Of a stretch of DNA of 64,000 bases, positions 44,949 through 57,571 are shown piece by piece. Position numbers and translations under genes: made by a program. The notes under the pieces were generated by a model. The model saw only the letters and a program-made list of their open reading frames with translations. It was not told where the DNA came from and searched no databases. This stretch comes from Rutidosis leptorrhynchoides. Taxonomy: Eukaryota; Streptophyta; Magnoliopsida; Asterales; Asteraceae. The number at the start of each line of letters is the position of its first letter. Position 1 is the stretch's first letter. The stretch spans positions 2,540,001 through 2,604,000 of the forward strand of contig NC_092335.1 in the NCBI RefSeq assembly GCF_046630445.1, given 5' to 3'.

Positions 44949-47900
44949 TGAAATGTCCCGTTCTTATTGATTAAAAACGTTCCATATTAATTGATTTCGT
45001 TGCGAGATTTTGACCTCTATATGAGACGTTTTTCAAAGACTGCATTCATTTTAAAACAAACCATAACCTTTATTTCATCAATAAAGGTTTAAAAAGCTTT
45101 ACGTAGATTATCAAATAATGATAATCTAAAATATCCTGTTTACACACGACCATTACATAATGGTTTACAATACAAATATGTTACAACAAAATAAGTTTCT
45201 TGAATGCAGTTTTTACACAATATCATACAAGCATGGACTCCAAATCTCGTCCTTATTTAAGTATGCGACAGCGGAAGCTCTTAATAATCACCTGAGAATA
45301 AACATGCTTAAAACGTCAACAAAAATGTTGGTGAGTTATAGGTTTAACCTATATATATCAAATCATAATAATAGACCACAAGATTTCATATTTCAATACA
45401 CATCCCATACATAGAGATAAAAATCATTCATATGGTGAACACCTGGTAACCGACATTAACAAGATGCATATTTAAGAATATCCCCATCATTCCGGGACAC
45501 CCTTCGGATATGATATAAATTTCGAAGTACTAAAGCATCCGGTACTTTGGATGGGGTTTGTTAGGCCCAATAGATCTATCTTTAGGATTCGCGTCAATTA
45601 GGGTGTCTGTTCCTTAATTCTTAGATTACCAGACTTAATAAAAAGGGGCATATTCGATTTAGATAATTCAACCATAGAATGTAGTTTCACGTACTTGTGT
45701 CTATTTTGTAAATCATTTATAAAACCTGCATGTATTCTCATCCCAAAAATATTAGATTTTAAAAGTGGGACTATAACTCACTTTCACAGTTTTTTACTTC
45801 GTCGGGAAGTAAGACTTGGCCACTGTTGATTCACGAACCTATAACAATATATACATATATATTAAAGTATGTTCAAAATATATTTACAACACTTTTAATA
45901 TATTTTGATGTTTTAAGTTTATTAAGTCAGCTGTCCTCGTTAGTAACCTATAACTAGTTGTCCACAGTTAGATGTATAGAAATAAATCGATAAATATTAT
46001 CTTGAATCAATCCACGACCCAGTGTATACGTATCTCAGTATTGATCACAACTCAAACTATATATATTTTGGAATCAACCTCAACCCTGTATAGCTAACTC
46101 CAACATTCACATATAGAGTGTCTATGGTTGTTCCGAAATATATATAGATGTGTCGACATGATAGGTCGAAACATTGTATACGTGTCTATGGTATCTCAAG
46201 ATTACATAATATACAATACAAGTTGATTAAGTTATGGTTGGAATAGATTTGTTACCAATTTTCACGTAGCTAAAATGAGAAAAATTATCCAATCTTGTTT
46301 TACCCATAACTTCTTCATTTTAAATCCGTTTTGAGTGAATCAAATTGCTATGATTTCATATTGAACTCTATTTTATGAATCTAAACAGAAAAAGTATAGG
46401 TTTATAGTCGGAAAAATAAGTTACAAGTCGTTTTTGTAAAGGTAGTCATTTCAGTCGAAAGAACGACGTCTAGATGACCATTTTAGAAAACATACTTCCA
46501 CTTTGAGTTTAACCATAATTTTTGGATATAGTTTCATGTTCATAATAAAAATTATTTTATCAGAATTACAACTTTTAAATCAAAGTTTATCATAGTTTTT
46601 AATTAACTAACCCAAAATAGCCCGCGGTGTTACTACGACGGCGTAAATCCGGTTTTACGGTGTTTTTCGTGTTTCCAGGTTTTAAATCATTAAGTTAGCA
46701 TATCATATAGATATAGAACATGTGTTTAGTTGATTTTAAAAGTCAAGTTAGAAGGATTAACTTTTGTTTGCGAACAAGTTTAGAATTAACTAAACTATGT
46801 TCTAGTGATTACAAGTTTAAACCTTCGAATAAGATAGCTTTATATGTATGAATCGAATGATGTTATGAACATCATTACTACCTTAATTTCCTTGGATAAA
46901 CCTACTGGAAAAGAGAAAAATGTATCTAGCTTCAATGGATCCTTGGATGGCTCGAAGTTCTTGAAGCAGAATCATGACACGAAAACAAGTTCAAGTAAGA
47001 TCATCACTTGAAATAAGATTGTTATAGTTATAGAAATTGAACCAAAGTTTGAATATGATTATTACCTTGTATTAGAATGATAACCTACTGTAAGAAACAA
47101 AGATTTCTTGAGGTTGGATGATCACCTTACAAGATTGGAAGTGAGCTAGCAAACTTGAAAGTATTCTTGATTTTATGAAACTAGAACTTTTGGAATTTAT
47201 GAAGAACACTTAGAACTTGAAGATAGAACTTGAGAGAGATCAATTAGATGAAGAAAATTGAAGAATGAAAGTGGTTGTAGGTGTTTTTGGTCGTTGGTGT
47301 ATGGATTAGATATAAAGGATATGTAATTTTGTTTTCATGTAAATAAGTCATGAATGATTACTCATATTTTTGTAATTTTATGAGATATTTCATGCTAGTT
47401 GCCAAATGATGGTTCCCACATGTGTTAGGTGACTCACATGGGCTGCTAAGAGCTGATCATTGAAGTGTATATACCAATAGTACATACATCTAAAAGCTGT
47501 GTATTGTACGAGTACGAATACGGGTGCATACGAGTAGAATTGTTGATGAAACTGAACGAGGATGTAATTGTAAGCATTTTTGTTAAGTAGAAGTATTTTG
47601 ATAAATGTATTGAAGTCTTTCAAAAGTGTATAAATACATATTAAAACACTACATGTATATACATTTTAACTGAGTCGTTAAGTCATCGTTAGTCGTTACA
47701 TGTAAATATTGTTTTGAAACCTTTAGGTTAACGATCTTGTTGAATGTTGTTAACCCATTGTTTATTATAACAAATGAGATATTAAATTGTTATATTATCA
47801 TGATATTATGATATATAATATATCTCAGTATGATGTATATACAGTTAAATGTCGTTACAACGATAATCGTTACATATATGTCTCGTTTCGAAATCATTAA

Positions 47901-48371
47901 GTTAGTAGTCTTATTTTTACATATGTATTTCATTGTTAATACACTTAATAATATATTTACTTATCATTTAACATAATTAACCAAGTGTATCAATATCTTA
48001 ATATGATTCATATGTACCTAGTAAGACGTTGTTATAACGATAATCGTTATATATATCGTTTTCGAGTTTCTTAAATTAATAGTCTCATTTTTATGTATAT
48101 AACTCATTGTTAAAATACCTAATGAGATACATACTTATAATAAAAACATGTTAACTATATATATAACCATATATATGTCATCGTATAGTTTTTACAAGTT
48201 TTAACGTTCGTGAATCACCGGTCAACTTGGGTGGTCAATTGTCTATATGAAACATATTTCAATTAATCAAGTCTTAACAAGTTTGATTGCTTAACATGTT
48301 GGAAACATTTAATCATGTAAATATCAATCTCAATTAATATATATAAACATGGAAAAGTTCGGGTCACTACA
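44949..48371 (-). repeat. 5' LTR of the Tekay element
   Basis: 3423 bp, same length as the 3' LTR at a constant offset of 10,022 bp, so no net indels. Followed by TSD CTTTG at 48372-48376. Confidence 0.95.
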
Positions 48372-48376
48372 CTTTG

Positions 48377-49700
48377 TAGGAATCAATTTTGCATCATGCG
48401 TAAGCTTTGTTTCCTTGTAGATGTATGACGTTTCATATGCTTGGTCTCTTAATTCAGCGAGTTCATTCATTTGCATTTTCTTATGTCTTCCGGTAACTGA
48501 GGGATCGAGGTTGCAGGTCTTCAGCGCCCAGAGAGCTTTGTATTCGAGTTCTAGCGGAAGGTGACAAGCTTTTTCATAGATCATGCGGTAGGGTGTTGTT
48601 CCTAGAGGATTCTTGTAGGCAGTCCGGAATGCCCACAGAGCATCATCTAGCTTCTCGGCCCATTTATTTCCATGATGCCCGACAGTTCGTTCCAAGATTC
48701 TTTTGAGTGCTCTATTCATGACCTCTGCTTGTCCGTTGGTCTGCGGATGATAGGCAGTGGACATCTTGTGGGTAACTCCGTATTGTTGCATCACCTTCAT
48801 AAACTGAGTGTTACAGAAGTGTGTGCCTCTATCACTTATTATCGCATGGGGAGCTCCAAATATGCAGAATAGTCTCTTCAGGAAATTTGTGACGACTTTG
48901 GCATCATTAGTCGGAAATGCTTGAGCTTCGACCCATCTGGAGACGTAATCTACTACTACGAGGACATATTCTTTCCCGTTGGAATTTGGGAATGGACCCA
49001 TGAAGTCTAATCCCCATATATCGAAGATCTCGCAAGCTTGGATATTAGTCTGAGGCATCTCATTCTTCATAGAGATAATGTCTTGCCTTTTGCATGCGTC
49101 GCAACGCTTCACAAGCTCTTGCGCATCTCGAAATATAGACGGTCAATAAAATCCTGATTCGTAGACTTTTCTCGCGATTAAATTTGCTCCATGATGACCT
49201 CCAGTTGGTCCATGGTGACATTGGTGAAAAATCCCTGCTGCTTGCTTTTCATCTACGCACCTCCTGATTATATGATCAGGGAAAATTCTAAACAGGTAGG
49301 GATCTTCCCAGTAGTAGTACTTGGCATCCCTGAAGAACTTCCTTCTTCGGGAGCTACTCATTCCCTTTTGTACTACTCCAACAACTAAGTAGTTGGCCAT
49401 GTCGGCATACCAAGGAGTGTCAGTAAACTGTGATCCTATGTGAGTTTGTCCTAAACTCATAAGCTGTTATTCCGGAAATTTATCTCTGATATCTTGTTCA
49501 GCAAGTTTTTCCATCGTTGGGTTCTCCAAACGACTAAGATGGTCTGCTGCGACGTTCTCTGCTCCTTTCTTGTCTTTAATCTCAATGTCGAATTCTTGAA
49601 GGAGTAAGATCCATCGCAGGAGTCTTGGTTTTGCGTCTTGCTTTGTGAATAGATATTTGAGGGCTGAATGATCTGTATAGACTGTAGTTGGTGTTAAAGC
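48377..49700 (-). pseudogene. Athila element A pol fragment: end of RNase H to integrase core
   Basis: The minus strand reads [13 protein letters not shown] and [15 protein letters not shown] (RNase H end), then a degraded linker. The integrase zinc region follows ([18 protein letters not shown]), then the core ([37 protein letters not shown]). Breaks are TAA at 49467-49469 and TGA at 49143-49145; at the latter, element B has Trp in the same place (GFYWPTIY). The right end is cut by element B near 49700 within the RNase H codons; the left end is cut by Tekay and resumes at 34926. RT and everything upstream lie beyond element B, outside the window. Confidence 0.9.
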
Positions 49701-51680
49701 TAAGGGGTATAAAATACTATTAAATTTTAGCAGGAAATACTATTAAATACGATACAATTTTACACAAGATATTTATTTATTTAGAGAATGGATATAATTA
49801 AACCTCGCTACAACACTTATAGGCAGTGTACCTAATCGTACAGTAGTGTAGTTTTTAGTAAGTCCGGTTCGTTCCACAGGGAAAATCTTTAAACAAAGCT
49901 TAACGCTATATTAGTTTACTTTTATAAAAATACAAATATATATATAAGTAATATTATTATTATAAAGGGGGATTTTTACCGTTTAATGACCGGTTTGTCG
50001 ATTTTAAAACTTTAGTCGCAGTTAAAACAAAATGTAAAATATTAAATAAATAAAAGACTTAATTTAAAGCGTAAAGTAAATAACGATAATGAAATTGCGA
50101 TAAATAAAAGTGCGATAAAATAAACTTGCGATAATTAAAAAGTACGATAATTAAAAGTGCAATTAAATACAATAACAATAAATGAAAGTGCTATAATTAG
50201 AAGTGCAATTAAATATAAAATAAAGGAAATTAAATATGAAATAAAATAATTATACTTATTTAAACTTCCGTAATCATGATGTTTGACGTGTTGATTTTAG
50301 TTTTATGCCCATGGGTTAATTGTCCTTTGTCCTGGATTATTTAATATGTCCGTCTGGTTTTTGTCCATAACAGTCCATCAGTCATAAATATAAAGTGCGA
50401 GTGTCCTCGTCAAATTATCCTTATACCCGAAGTTAAATATTCCAACTAATTTGGGGACTTAATCTGTAACAAGATTTTAATACTTTGTTTAATAATTACA
50501 CCAGGATGTCGACTGAGTGTAACCCAAGGTTTTAATACTTTGTTAACAATTATGCCAAGTGTCCTTGTACATAATTTCTCCCCTGTTTTAATAATTCTAA
50601 TGACTATTAATCCATTCCCGTGTCCGGTTAAATGAACGATTATTCGTACATATAAATATCCCGCCCATCGTGTCCGATTGAGTGTATATGGTTATTTATA
50701 GGGACGTCCAATTGTAAATCTTTATATTAACATTAACAAATTATCATTTAGTTAAACAAATATAAAGTCCATTAATAGCCCATAGTCTAATTTCCACAAG
50801 TGTCGTTCTTTTGTCCAAACCTCAATTATGGTACAAAGCCCAATTACCCAATTTTAGTAATTAGCCCAACATCATGATTACTTCGGATTAAATAAGCATA
50901 ATAATAACTTAGCTACGAGACATTAAATTAAAAAGGTTGAACATAACTTACAATGAATAAAAATAGCGTAGCGTTACACGGACAGAATTTCGACTTACAC
51001 CCTTACAACATTCGCTAACATACCCTTATTATTAGGATTAAAATTAAAATTAAAATATAAATTATAAATATAAATATTACGTATAGATAGATGGATGGAT
51101 ATATTGGTTGATAAAAATGATCAGAATTCGTTGGGTTTTATAGGGATTTTCGTATTTGGCTGCTCCGCGAGTCGCGGCATTTTTGGCCTCCATACTCCGC
51201 AACTCGCGGAGTTCATAATTCCAGCTCACAAAGGTTTGTCTTTTAATTTGCCGACATTTTATAAATATAGTATAATATATATATTAATTTTAAAAATTAA
51301 TTATATATTATATTATATTTATATATATAGTTAACTTGTAATTTTTAGTCCGTTGCGTCGAGCGTTGAGAGTTGACTCTGGTCCTGGTTCCGGATTTTCG
51401 AACGTCCTTGCGTACAATTTAATTTCTTGTACTTTGCATTTTGAATCTTGTACTCTTGTAATTTCGAGACGTTTCTTATCAATAATTGGAACCTCTTTGA
51501 TTGTATTTTGTACTTTTGAGCTTTTTGGTCGTTTGCGTCTTCAATTCGTCGAATCTGTCTTTTGTCTTCACCTTTTAATATTTAAACGAATATCACTTGT
51601 AAATAGAACATTTGTAACTAAAAGCTTGTCTTTCTTGGGGAATAATGCTATGAAATATATGTTCGTTTTTAGCATTATCA
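49700..51680 (-). repeat. 3' LTR of Athila element B (left edge approximate)
   Basis: The right edge is set by the minus-strand purine tract AAGTGTGGGAATATT (51681-51695) then TGATAATGC. The left edge falls where the element A pol similarity stops, between about 49693 and 49708. Contains palindromes at 51165-51177 and 51194-51212. Confidence 0.7.
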
Positions 51681-51695
51681 AATATTCCCACACTT
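51681..51695 (-). promoter_or_regulatory. Polypurine tract of Athila element B
   Basis: Minus strand AAGTGTGGGAATATT; element A has AAGTGTGGGGTATT in the same place. Confidence 0.75.
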
Positions 51696-53755
51696 GAGCG
51701 TTGCTTGTCCTCAAGCAATATAGTCTTGAAATACTAGAATCACTTCTTTATTCTTCACACTTTGTACATCAGTGATTTCTTTACGGCGGTATAAACAATG
51801 GTAGTAATGATATGGTTTACAGTCCCACATGACTATAAAAATTTAGATCCATTAAGGAAATTGGATCTTTATGAAAACATTTGATCTTTTGAAAATTAAA
51901 TCTAGTTTTTACCCTAGATAAGTTTTCTGAAATAACCCTTCACCGGTGTTTGCAAATTATTTTTGTGGGTTTGGTGGGTTTCAGATTTGAAAATTTTAGC
52001 TCAAAACTTGCGGTTTTGTGTCACCCACTCGCTAACCTTGTATTAGGAAAGCAACACGTCCAGTTTACTTGTCCCGTATATTACCTTTCGGTAAACTACC
52101 ATCCGGTTGTAAAGGAAAGCGTTGAACAAGCAACTGTTAAGGCAATGTCCCCTGACATGCTTTTAATTATGGTCTATAACGTGTCGGACGCAATTACTAT
52201 CCTTTGTAGGAGCAATAGTAAAGCTCACCTTTTTAATTTGTCGGTCTGGCACAAGGTCCTGTCTTTGACCATGCTATGCAACCACCGTTCTTACGGTTGA
52301 CACCCGATTTGGTTCAGGTGACCTAATGAATTCCAGGTGAATTCCTAGGATTTTACGTTTAATGGTAATGAACGCATTGAAAATGGGTTTTTAGAAAATA
52401 AATCAGTTTGTAATTTTGATCAAAATATTTTCTCGTTCAGGCTCGAGTTTAGATATCATTGAATTCCATGAGTTTGTAATTCTCAATCTTTAAGGTCAAT
52501 CTCAAGGATTGAGTAATATCAGGCTTAAAAGCTGATTTTTGATCTTTTAAGGAGATTATCCTTTCTAGGGATCTGATTCATTAGTCTTATCTAGCTAATT
52601 TGCACGGTGCCCTCCCCATTTTACAAGACAGATCCTTCTCATGGTTAGGATAAATCTGACCACTTGGCGACCCTGTTTTATGCTGAGGTCCGTGGATTTC
52701 CTGCTGATTTTAGTGATGACTTTTCTAGATTTTTCGTCAACCTACAGCTGGTCTGGACGACAACTTCCTGACCTAAATCAAGAAGCGCGTTTCTTTTTCG
52801 GAAGAATTTACTTCCTTTTAATGATAGAATTGATTCATCGTGTAGATCCATCTTTCTTACAGTAAATCAGGTAAAACTTTTTAGTTTAGTCCAAAGCAAA
52901 AGTATTTTCAGTTATTTGTACAAAAATATGTGACATATGTTTTGAATAACTTGGAGAATTTTCCCACACTTGGCTTTTATTTTCCTTTTTATTGTCCTCT
53001 ATTCCATTTTAAATGAATTTTAACATTTTGGTTTGTTTCTCAATTTATGTCCTTTCCGAGGTAACAATAATTTCGGTGTTAACACCTAGTTTTATCGTTC
53101 ATAAATATGTATAAACATGATTTTGAGTTCATTTAGTTGAAAATTTTTAAAAATTTTACTAGAATTGGGTAGACAGTATATAAGACTAGGGCTGTTCTTT
53201 ATTATCAGAGAGCACTAGATTCTAATACAACTACTACTTTACTAGTATTTCTAATGGTAACCAAGTGTATAAAGTAAAAATTTTAAAATCCGAAAGAATT
53301 TAACCCCTTCCCACTCTTAAGATCTTGCAATGCCCTCATTTGCAAGAAATCAGTAACAATTTAAATTATTGAGGGTGATTTGTGTGAAAATGATTAAATT
53401 TTACCAAAGTTTCCAAACATATTTGTGTTTGCTTGCTGAATGATAAATGGTGCATATCATTTGTTCATTCCGTCTTGTTGTTATTTTACATATATTTTGC
53501 ATCTTGTCGTCAAAATTAGTTGCTTTTGCTGAACTTAATGCCAGTCTTTGAAAATGCGTTGTTTTACCCTGTTGTGTACATAAGATAAACTACAAACATA
53601 TATACATATTTTTGAAGTTTGGTATATTACCCCACATTCAAAAATTATTAAAATCTAATAATAAAAGTTAGAAAATTATAAAAACTATTACAATATTAAC
53701 ATAAGTATTAAACGTATCAACATTACAAATTACAAAATAAATAATACTAAGTAGA
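51696..53755 (-). other. Non-coding tract between the Athila ORF and the 3' LTR
   Basis: About 2 kb without a supported gene. Begins with the CTTGTCCTCAAG palindrome shared with element A. Confidence 0.55.
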
Positions 53756-55014
53756 CTAGGGATGATACTCATACCAGAAGGGGTTCCATGCATAACCATA
53801 TGTGCTATAAAATGCTTCGGCTGGGTTATACGTAGGATACGGTGGTTGGATCTCTATAGACCAGGGAGGGAATATGGGCGATGGAGTAGGAATATAGTTT
53901 CTACCTATATGTTGGCAATAAGCTATGATTTGGATTTGATGAACTTGCCAATCTTCAAATGCTCTATGTTTAGCATTTTCATACTCTTGTGAAGCTATAA
54001 ACCTTTGCATTTCTGCCATTTCACTTCCCCCTCCTACATTACCTTGCTGTTGGTTTCTCTCAACCTGTGGATGTCTACCATTATATCATACTGCGGCGTT
54101 ATTTCGCCTCTTCAAAACTTTCGCACCATGGTATACATTTAAACCTATTGTATCTCGGGGTTCTGGTTCTTCGATTCGTAATCCCCCCCCCCCCCCCCCC
54201 CCCCCCGACTTATATCCACACTAAGATATTCAGCAATCAAAGTAATAAATATACCAGCTCCTATTATGCTATGCGGTCTCATCCCCCTAACCATAGCTGA
54301 TAAATAATAACCCACATAATAAGGTATACTTACAGCGCTTTGTGGGTCTCGAATACACATGTGGTAAAACAAATCCTGTTCATTTACCTTTTCCTTGTTC
54401 TTACCTCGTTGTGTAATCGAATTGGCTAAAAACCTATGAATTACTCTTAATTCAGCTCTATCTATATCCAAATAAGAGTAATTTCCCCCTTTAAATCGGT
54501 GATGGCTAGTCATTTGACTCCATACACCATGTGTATCAAAATTCTCATCTATCTTCCTACCGTTCAATATCAACCCTCTACAATCGGCAGATGCTAACTC
54601 CTCAGGCGTATATATACGTAAAGCCTGAGCCATGTCTAGTAAAGACATGTGGCGCATCGAACCTCCTAACAAAAATCTAATAAAAGATCGATCGGTTAAA
54701 CTAGCTACCCGATCATTTAATTCTATACTACACAACAATTCTTCACACCATACTTTACATACAGGTCTACGCATGTTAAATAACCGTACCCAATCGTTAA
54801 AAGTAGAATTACCATACCTCTGTGTAAGTAATTCCCTAATTGGCTCGGCCAATTCTACAGCTTCTAATGGTCCCCATTCTATGACCCTATGTACTTCAAC
54901 AGCTTTAGAATGAAGAGTATGCAAACCCCTTTGGTATTTTGGATAATCTATCCAAAGTCTGTCAAATCTCAGGTTCGGGTGCAAATCTTCCAAGTGCATA
55001 TCAGAAAATGTCAT
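53756..55014 (-). pseudogene. Athila ORF (env-position protein) with poly-G frameshift
   Basis: ATG at 55012-55014. The 289-codon first part matches the ATHILA ORF-1 type of plant retrotransposon proteins (RFLLGGSMRHMSLLDMAQAL, then IYTPEELASAD and FYHMCIRDPQSAVSI). Its function is unknown; it sits where env would be. A run of 24 C on the plus strand (54183-54206) encodes a glycine stretch and throws the frame, so translation ends at 54145. The C-terminal piece (53756-54019, rich in Pro/Tyr, ending FWYEYHP) is in a different frame. Between the two parts the open frame also holds a TGA at 54086-54088. It is therefore broken twice. Confidence 0.8.
54183..54206. repeat. 24-nt poly-C homopolymer
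   Basis: An uninterrupted C run inside the Athila ORF. Its length may vary between reads or copies. Confidence 0.85.
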
Positions 55015-56990
55015 GACTGGATGAGGTATATCTTGTTTTTAGTAGTTATCCACCTCCTATTGTTCCGCATTCTCAGCAGGAGCATTGCGAGCTTGGGATG
55101 AAGATTCACCCCTTTCAGTCTGCAAAACACATCAAACACAATTTTTGTGCATCCAAATATGCATTAGTGTCAGCAAAATCATCAATCAAAATAATTACAA
55201 TGACATGATCAATTTATATCAAACTTAAGCTCATTTTCATATTTTCATCAAATCTACACTTTTTCAAATAAGCATATACGAAAATGTTCGCCAAGTTCAT
55301 AAGCATTCAACTCAAATAACATGTCAAAATAATCATTACTAGCAATTAAACAAGTTTCAAATGGCATTATCTCTCAAAAATCAAGTTCATGAATTTTAGA
55401 CTTGAAAAAGTCCACTTTAATTCTCAAAATCATGTTTAGGCTCAAAGTTTGGATCATTTAACTACCTAAACATGTTACACTACTTAATTTAGCAACAATT
55501 CATGACAAAAATCGGCCATAACCTGTTTATATCAAAAAGCCCCAAATTGCTCAAGAACACAAACCCTAGATTACTCAAAATTTGAAGTTTAAGGCTTCTA
55601 ATCATGTTAAATAGCATCAATCTAGGTTATACAAGCATAATACATAAACAATTTAAGCATAATTACACTAAAAAGCATCAAAATCAAATTGGGTATAAAA
55701 TTGCTCAAGAACACTAATTTTCGGATTAAATGGTGTTTAGGTGTAGAAATTTACCGTTTTTCTTGAGTAATTCCTTGATAGCATCCTTCTTAATATGATT
55801 TTAGTAAAAGATTTGATGATTAACGGTGAAAAATTGGAAATTTGGGAGTGTTTTCTCGGTTTTTTCGCAGTATTTTCGCAGTTTATTTTTGTGTTGTGGT
55901 GTGTGGACTGAGCTGATTACGTTTTTATTTTTTTCTGGGTTTTGGTCCCTCCGCGAGTCGCGGTGTTTGACCTTTCAAACTCCGCGAGTCGCGGAGTTTG
56001 TATTTTTTTTTATATCTTATACTAATTAAAACAATTAAGTAATTAATTTTAAAATTTTGTTTCCCTTGTTATTTAGGACGAGGTCGTTTCGGATCGATGT
56101 CCTAGTCCGTCCTTCAACAAAATTTTAAAATTTGTCTTTTTCAAGCGATTGTTTTAAAAGCTTAGATTTTTGGTTTTTTTTTTTTTTTTTTTTTTGGCAT
56201 ACTTTAATTCAATAAGATTAAAAATAATGATAATAAAAGTTCTCGTTCCTCCCTCGGGTAAAGCAATTTCGGTTCAACGACCTAGTCTTCAACTTACGAC
56301 GAATTTTAAAAATCATATTTTTAACTTAATTAGATAAAGTAAATTTTTGTTTTTAAATTCACACCAACTTAAATTAAAAATACATAAAATTCAAAATTAA
56401 AATTAAAAATTCACACTAAACTTAAAATTTGAAATGCATAAAATTAAAAATTCATATTTTAAAAATTAAAAATTTACACCAAACTTAATTTAAAAATTCA
56501 TATTATAAATTCACACCAAACTTATATTAATTTTTCAAATATTTACAATTTTAAATATATTGTTTTTACAAAGTTTACAATATTAATTTAAGATTTATAT
56601 ATTAATTTTAAAAACATGGTAAAAATAAAATTAAAAATCTTTTTGGCTTTTTATCCCACTTTAATCAATCAAATATTATCAAAAATATGCGCCCCTCTTT
56701 TCGGTAAAGTAATTTCGGTTCCATAACCTAATTTAACTCATGACGAATTTTTGAAATATTTTGGGTTGATTGATTAAAGATATTTATACCTTAAGAATAA
56801 ACGTTAAATTTCGCAGTGATGTAATAAATTTTTGTATGATATCAATAATTTCGGTCGCCAAACCTAATTTTATTTAATATCAATTTAATACTTTATAGCG
56901 AACAAATTAGCGTTTATTATCAAAAGGTTAAAAATAAAAATAAAAATAAAAACAAAAAAACTGCACAGACTTACCTGTGAGATAGTATTC
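55015..56990 (-). other. Repeat-rich non-coding spacer of Athila element B
   Basis: Contains paired palindromes at 55949-55963 and 55977-55999, a T run at about 56172-56195, repeats of TTCACACCAAACTTA type (56350-56525), and degenerate AATTTCGGTT plus CCTA blocks near 56090, 56260, 56710 and 56845. No coding region. Confidence 0.6.
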
Positions 56991-57407
56991 TTAGTTATAT
57001 GATCTATCCCATTCATAAGATAGTCGGTTTAATTGGTTTTCCATGGCTACATAGGCGTAACCTCGAGCATTCAGTGTTTTTTCTTCTAAACATATGAACG
57101 GTCCGTCTCTGCATAAAGTAACAAATTCGGTATTTGAATAGGTTTGATTATTTGAACATTTACCTCCATGTGACCATTTTCCGCATTTGTGACATCTTTC
57201 TAGGTGTCGTGCTCTTCTTTTCGCTGTGGATTTTGATTTTCCTTTACCAAATCGTGACTTATTATCTTCGCATCTGGATTCTTTTCTTACTCCGTTCAAT
57301 CTTTCTCTGATTACTGATACTATTTCACTCGGAAGTGTGTCATTATTACGTTTAGTGATCAAAGCGTGTAGCATTAGACCATGGTTTAGTTCACAGGCAG
57401 TCTTCAT
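56991..57407 (-). CDS. Extra ORF with a zinc-knuckle-like motif (138 aa)
   Basis: Minus strand, ATG at 57405-57407, about 165 bp downstream of the Pol end and in front of the repeat-rich spacer. The basic middle (KGKSKSTAKRRARHLE) runs into CHKCGKWSHGGKC, a CX2CX4HX3C motif one residue shorter than a retroviral knuckle. The C terminus is neutral (FVTLCRDGPFICLEE and NARGYAYVAMENQ). I do not recognise the family. The combination of a basic region and zinc motif suggests nucleic-acid binding, which is inference. No lesion is present although pol and gag around it are broken. Confidence 0.6.
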   Translation of the reverse strand: MKTACELNHGLMLHALITKRNNDTLPSEIVSVIRERLNGVRKESRCEDNKSRFGKGKSKSTAKRRARHLERCHKCGKWSHGGKCSNNQTYSNTEFVTLCRDGPFICLEEKTLNARGYAYVAMENQLNRLSYEWDRSYN

Positions 57408-57571
57408 TTCCTAAAAAAAATAAAAATTAAGAATGGGGGGAGAAGACTAGTTCTTTAGGGTCTGCTAGGGAAAGACCATTCGGGTTCCATTTTCGAGAAC
57501 TATACGAAAACAGACAATCTAACTCTAACAGAAATACATATTATCCTTTAAAGACTTGATTCTCCCCACAC

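Larger units (their letters stand above)
34927..48371 (-). mobile_element. Full-length Tekay-type gypsy chromovirus with extra ORFs
   Basis: The element is 13,445 bp. LTRs at 34927-38349 and 44949-48371 are both 3423 bp and differ at only about five positions that I noticed. Target duplication CTTTG is at 34922-34926 and 48372-48376. Minus-strand order: 5' LTR, primer-binding site, acidic-repeat ORF, F-box-like ORF (with a stop), Gag-Pol, purine tract, 3' LTR. It is inserted in the integrase codons of Athila element A. The young age and uninterrupted 1.5-kb-codon polyprotein suggest it was recently active. Confidence 0.95.
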
